Assembly: GCA_018828205.1 (NCBI GenBank)
Contig: JAHJWA010000136.1
Span: 1 to 6,701, forward strand
Origin: Alphaproteobacteria bacterium
GTDB taxonomy: Bacteria; Pseudomonadota; Alphaproteobacteria; Sphingomonadales; Sphingomonadaceae
Reading direction: 5' to 3'
Length of the DNA: 6,701 nt
Shown here: positions 5,511 through 6,701 of the stretch, in pieces
Position numbering within the stretch: position 1 is the stretch's first letter
Layout of the letters: each line of letters begins with the position of its first letter
The notes under the pieces: model-generated
Database searches by the model: none
Told to the model about the DNA's origin: nothing
Seen by the model: the letters and a program-made list of their open reading frames with translations, nothing else
Translations under genes and position numbers: made by a program

Positions 5511-6701
5511 TGGAAGGCGGCCTGCGCACGCTCAAGCGCCAGGAGCGCGAGCAGGGCGCGGGGCCGGCTGCGGGCACGGGCAGCATCTTCCCGCTCGGCG
5601 CCGATGGCGAGCCCACCGCGCTGGCCGCGGAGGATGCGACGCTCACCGAAACCGCACCGATCGACAATTCGCGCGCGCTCGCGCTTGCCGATTTCGCCCC
5701 GGTGGCAACGGGTCCGGTCGATGCCGCGCTGCGCTGGGCCTATCGCATCGGCGTCCCCGGCTCGCTGCTCGCCGCGCCCTTCCGCAAGCCCGCGAAACTG
5801 CGGCTGCTCGCCACGGTCGAATCGCCGCTCGCGGGCGACCGCGCCGCGGGCATGGCGCTGCGCGCCGGTCATTTCCTGGTTCACGGCGTGCGCGCGCCGA
5901 TCGCGCAAATGGAGTTCAGCTCTTCCGCCCGGCTGACCCCGCCCTTCGCGCGCGCGGTCCATGGTTTTTCCTGGCTGCGCGACCTGTCGAGCGCCTGTTC
6001 GCGCGAACAGGGCGTCCCCGCGGCCGAACGCGTGATCTTCGCCTGGCTCGACGCCAACACCGCGCGCCCCCAGGGCAGCGCGATCAACGACCAGGCCTCG
6101 CAATTCATCCATATCGGCCGCGGCCCCGCCTGGACGGTCGAGGCCGCCGGACAGCGGCTGCTCGCCTGGCTGGTCCACGCCCCGCTGGTGCTCTCGGGCG
6201 AGAACGAGAAGCTGCGCCCGCGCGTGCTCGACGCCATCGCCGCCACCGCGCGCTGGCTCGACCGCAATGTCGAACGCGCCGAGGACGGGCTGGGCGCGCT
6301 GACCGGCTGGTGCGCGATCACCGCCGCCGGACTGCTGCTCCCCGATGGCCGCCCGCGCCGGCTCTACGGCGAAGCGGGCCTGCTGCGCGCGTTGGGCGAA
6401 GCGGTCAGCGACGATGGCGGGATGCTGTCGCGCAGCCCGTTGGCGCAGATGGATGCGATCGCGCTGCTGATCGATCTGCGCGCCTGCTACGAAGCGGCCG
6501 GGCGCACCCCGCCGCGCGCGCTCGACACCATGCTGGCGATGCTGATGCCGCCGCTGCTGGCGCTCCGGCACGGCGATGGCGGGCTGGGCTCGTGGCAGGG
6601 CGCGGGCGCCACCTCGGCCGCCACGCTCGCCGCGCTGGTCGATGCCAGCGGGGTCCGCGCGCGTCCCGGCAAGGACATGCGCCAATGGGGCTATCAGCAT
6701 G
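5510..6701 (+). CDS. Heparinase II/III family protein, N-terminal part (cut by window end)
   Basis: The first 397 residues are present; homologues run to roughly 550-620 residues, so the C-terminal heparinase II/III-like beta domain is off the window. The visible part looks like the alpha-helical toroid domain: FSWLRDLSSACSREQG (153-168), a helix with WLVHAPLVLSG (220-230), LYGEAGLLRAL (285-295), DDGGMLSRSPLAQ (301-313) and HGDGGLGSWQGAG (354-366), all typical of the alphaproteobacterial branch. True heparinases and alginate lyases eliminate uronic-acid polysaccharides. This branch lacks a signal peptide here, begins with a 55-residue Gly/Ala/Glu-rich leader, and its substrate is not known to me, so lyase activity is not assured. 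It overlaps rpe by one base. From memory, homologues in many alphaproteobacteria lie between housekeeping genes, often with purH next, so purH may lie just downstream. Confidence 0.85.
   Translation, partial: MEGGLRTLKRQEREQGAGPAAGTGSIFPLGADGEPTALAAEDATLTETAPIDNSRALALADFAPVATGPVDAALRWAYRIGVPGSLLAAPFRKPAKLRLLATVESPLAGDRAAGMALRAGHFLVHGVRAPIAQMEFSSSARLTPPFARAVHGFSWLRDLSSACSREQGVPAAERVIFAWLDANTARPQGSAINDQASQFIHIGRGPAWTVEAAGQRLLAWLVHAPLVLSGENEKLRPRVLDAIAATARWLDRNVERAEDGLGALTGWCAITAAGLLLPDGRPRRLYGEAGLLRALGEAVSDDGGMLSRSPLAQMDAIALLIDLRACYEAAGRTPPRALDTMLAMLMPPLLALRHGDGGLGSWQGAGATSAATLAALVDASGVRARPGKDMRQWGYQH

Noticed and set aside
5474..6700. Long minus-strand open frame opposite the heparinase-family gene
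   Set aside because: Arg/Ala/Gly-rich composition with no motif, and the plus-strand frame has conserved family motifs and a good ribosome site.

Overview
The window is a GC-rich stretch (third codon positions almost all G or C) with closely packed genes. The protein families point to an alphaproteobacterium, most likely a sphingomonad. The evidence is a YadA-type adhesin whose neck region matches what I remember from sphingomonads, a DUF2141 secreted protein, and rpe followed directly by a cytoplasmic-looking heparinase II/III family protein. The lineage is inferred from gene content and memory of related genomes; no rRNA or marker gene for taxonomy is present.

Layout. (1) Bases 2-1900 (+) hold the 3' part of a trimeric autotransporter adhesin: a long head of tandem beta-roll repeats in super-modules of about 84 residues, a short neck and coiled coil, and a 58-residue membrane anchor. 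A strong intrinsic terminator follows at 1941-1974. (2) Bases 2115-4093 (+) form a two-gene, translationally coupled unit: a diacylglycerol-kinase-family lipid kinase, then a protein I read as a bacterial homologue of mitochondrial Tam41, a CDP-diacylglycerol synthase. Together they could take a lipid alcohol to its phosphate and then to a CDP-activated lipid. This pair is the most interesting item in the window. (3) Bases 4589-4098 (-) encode a small secreted DUF2141 protein that converges on the Tam41-like gene with only 4 bases between stop codons. (4) The 261-base divergent interval 4590-4850 holds a perfect 8-bp direct repeat at 11-bp spacing, resembling a response-regulator site, and a hairpin just upstream of rpe. 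(5) Bases 4851-6701 (+) carry rpe (ribulose-phosphate 3-epimerase) and, overlapping it by one base, a heparinase II/III family gene cut by the window end.

There are no tRNA, rRNA, CRISPR or insertion-sequence features that I can support. Many long open frames on the opposite strand are by-products of the high GC content. No stretch over 300 bases lacks a gene.
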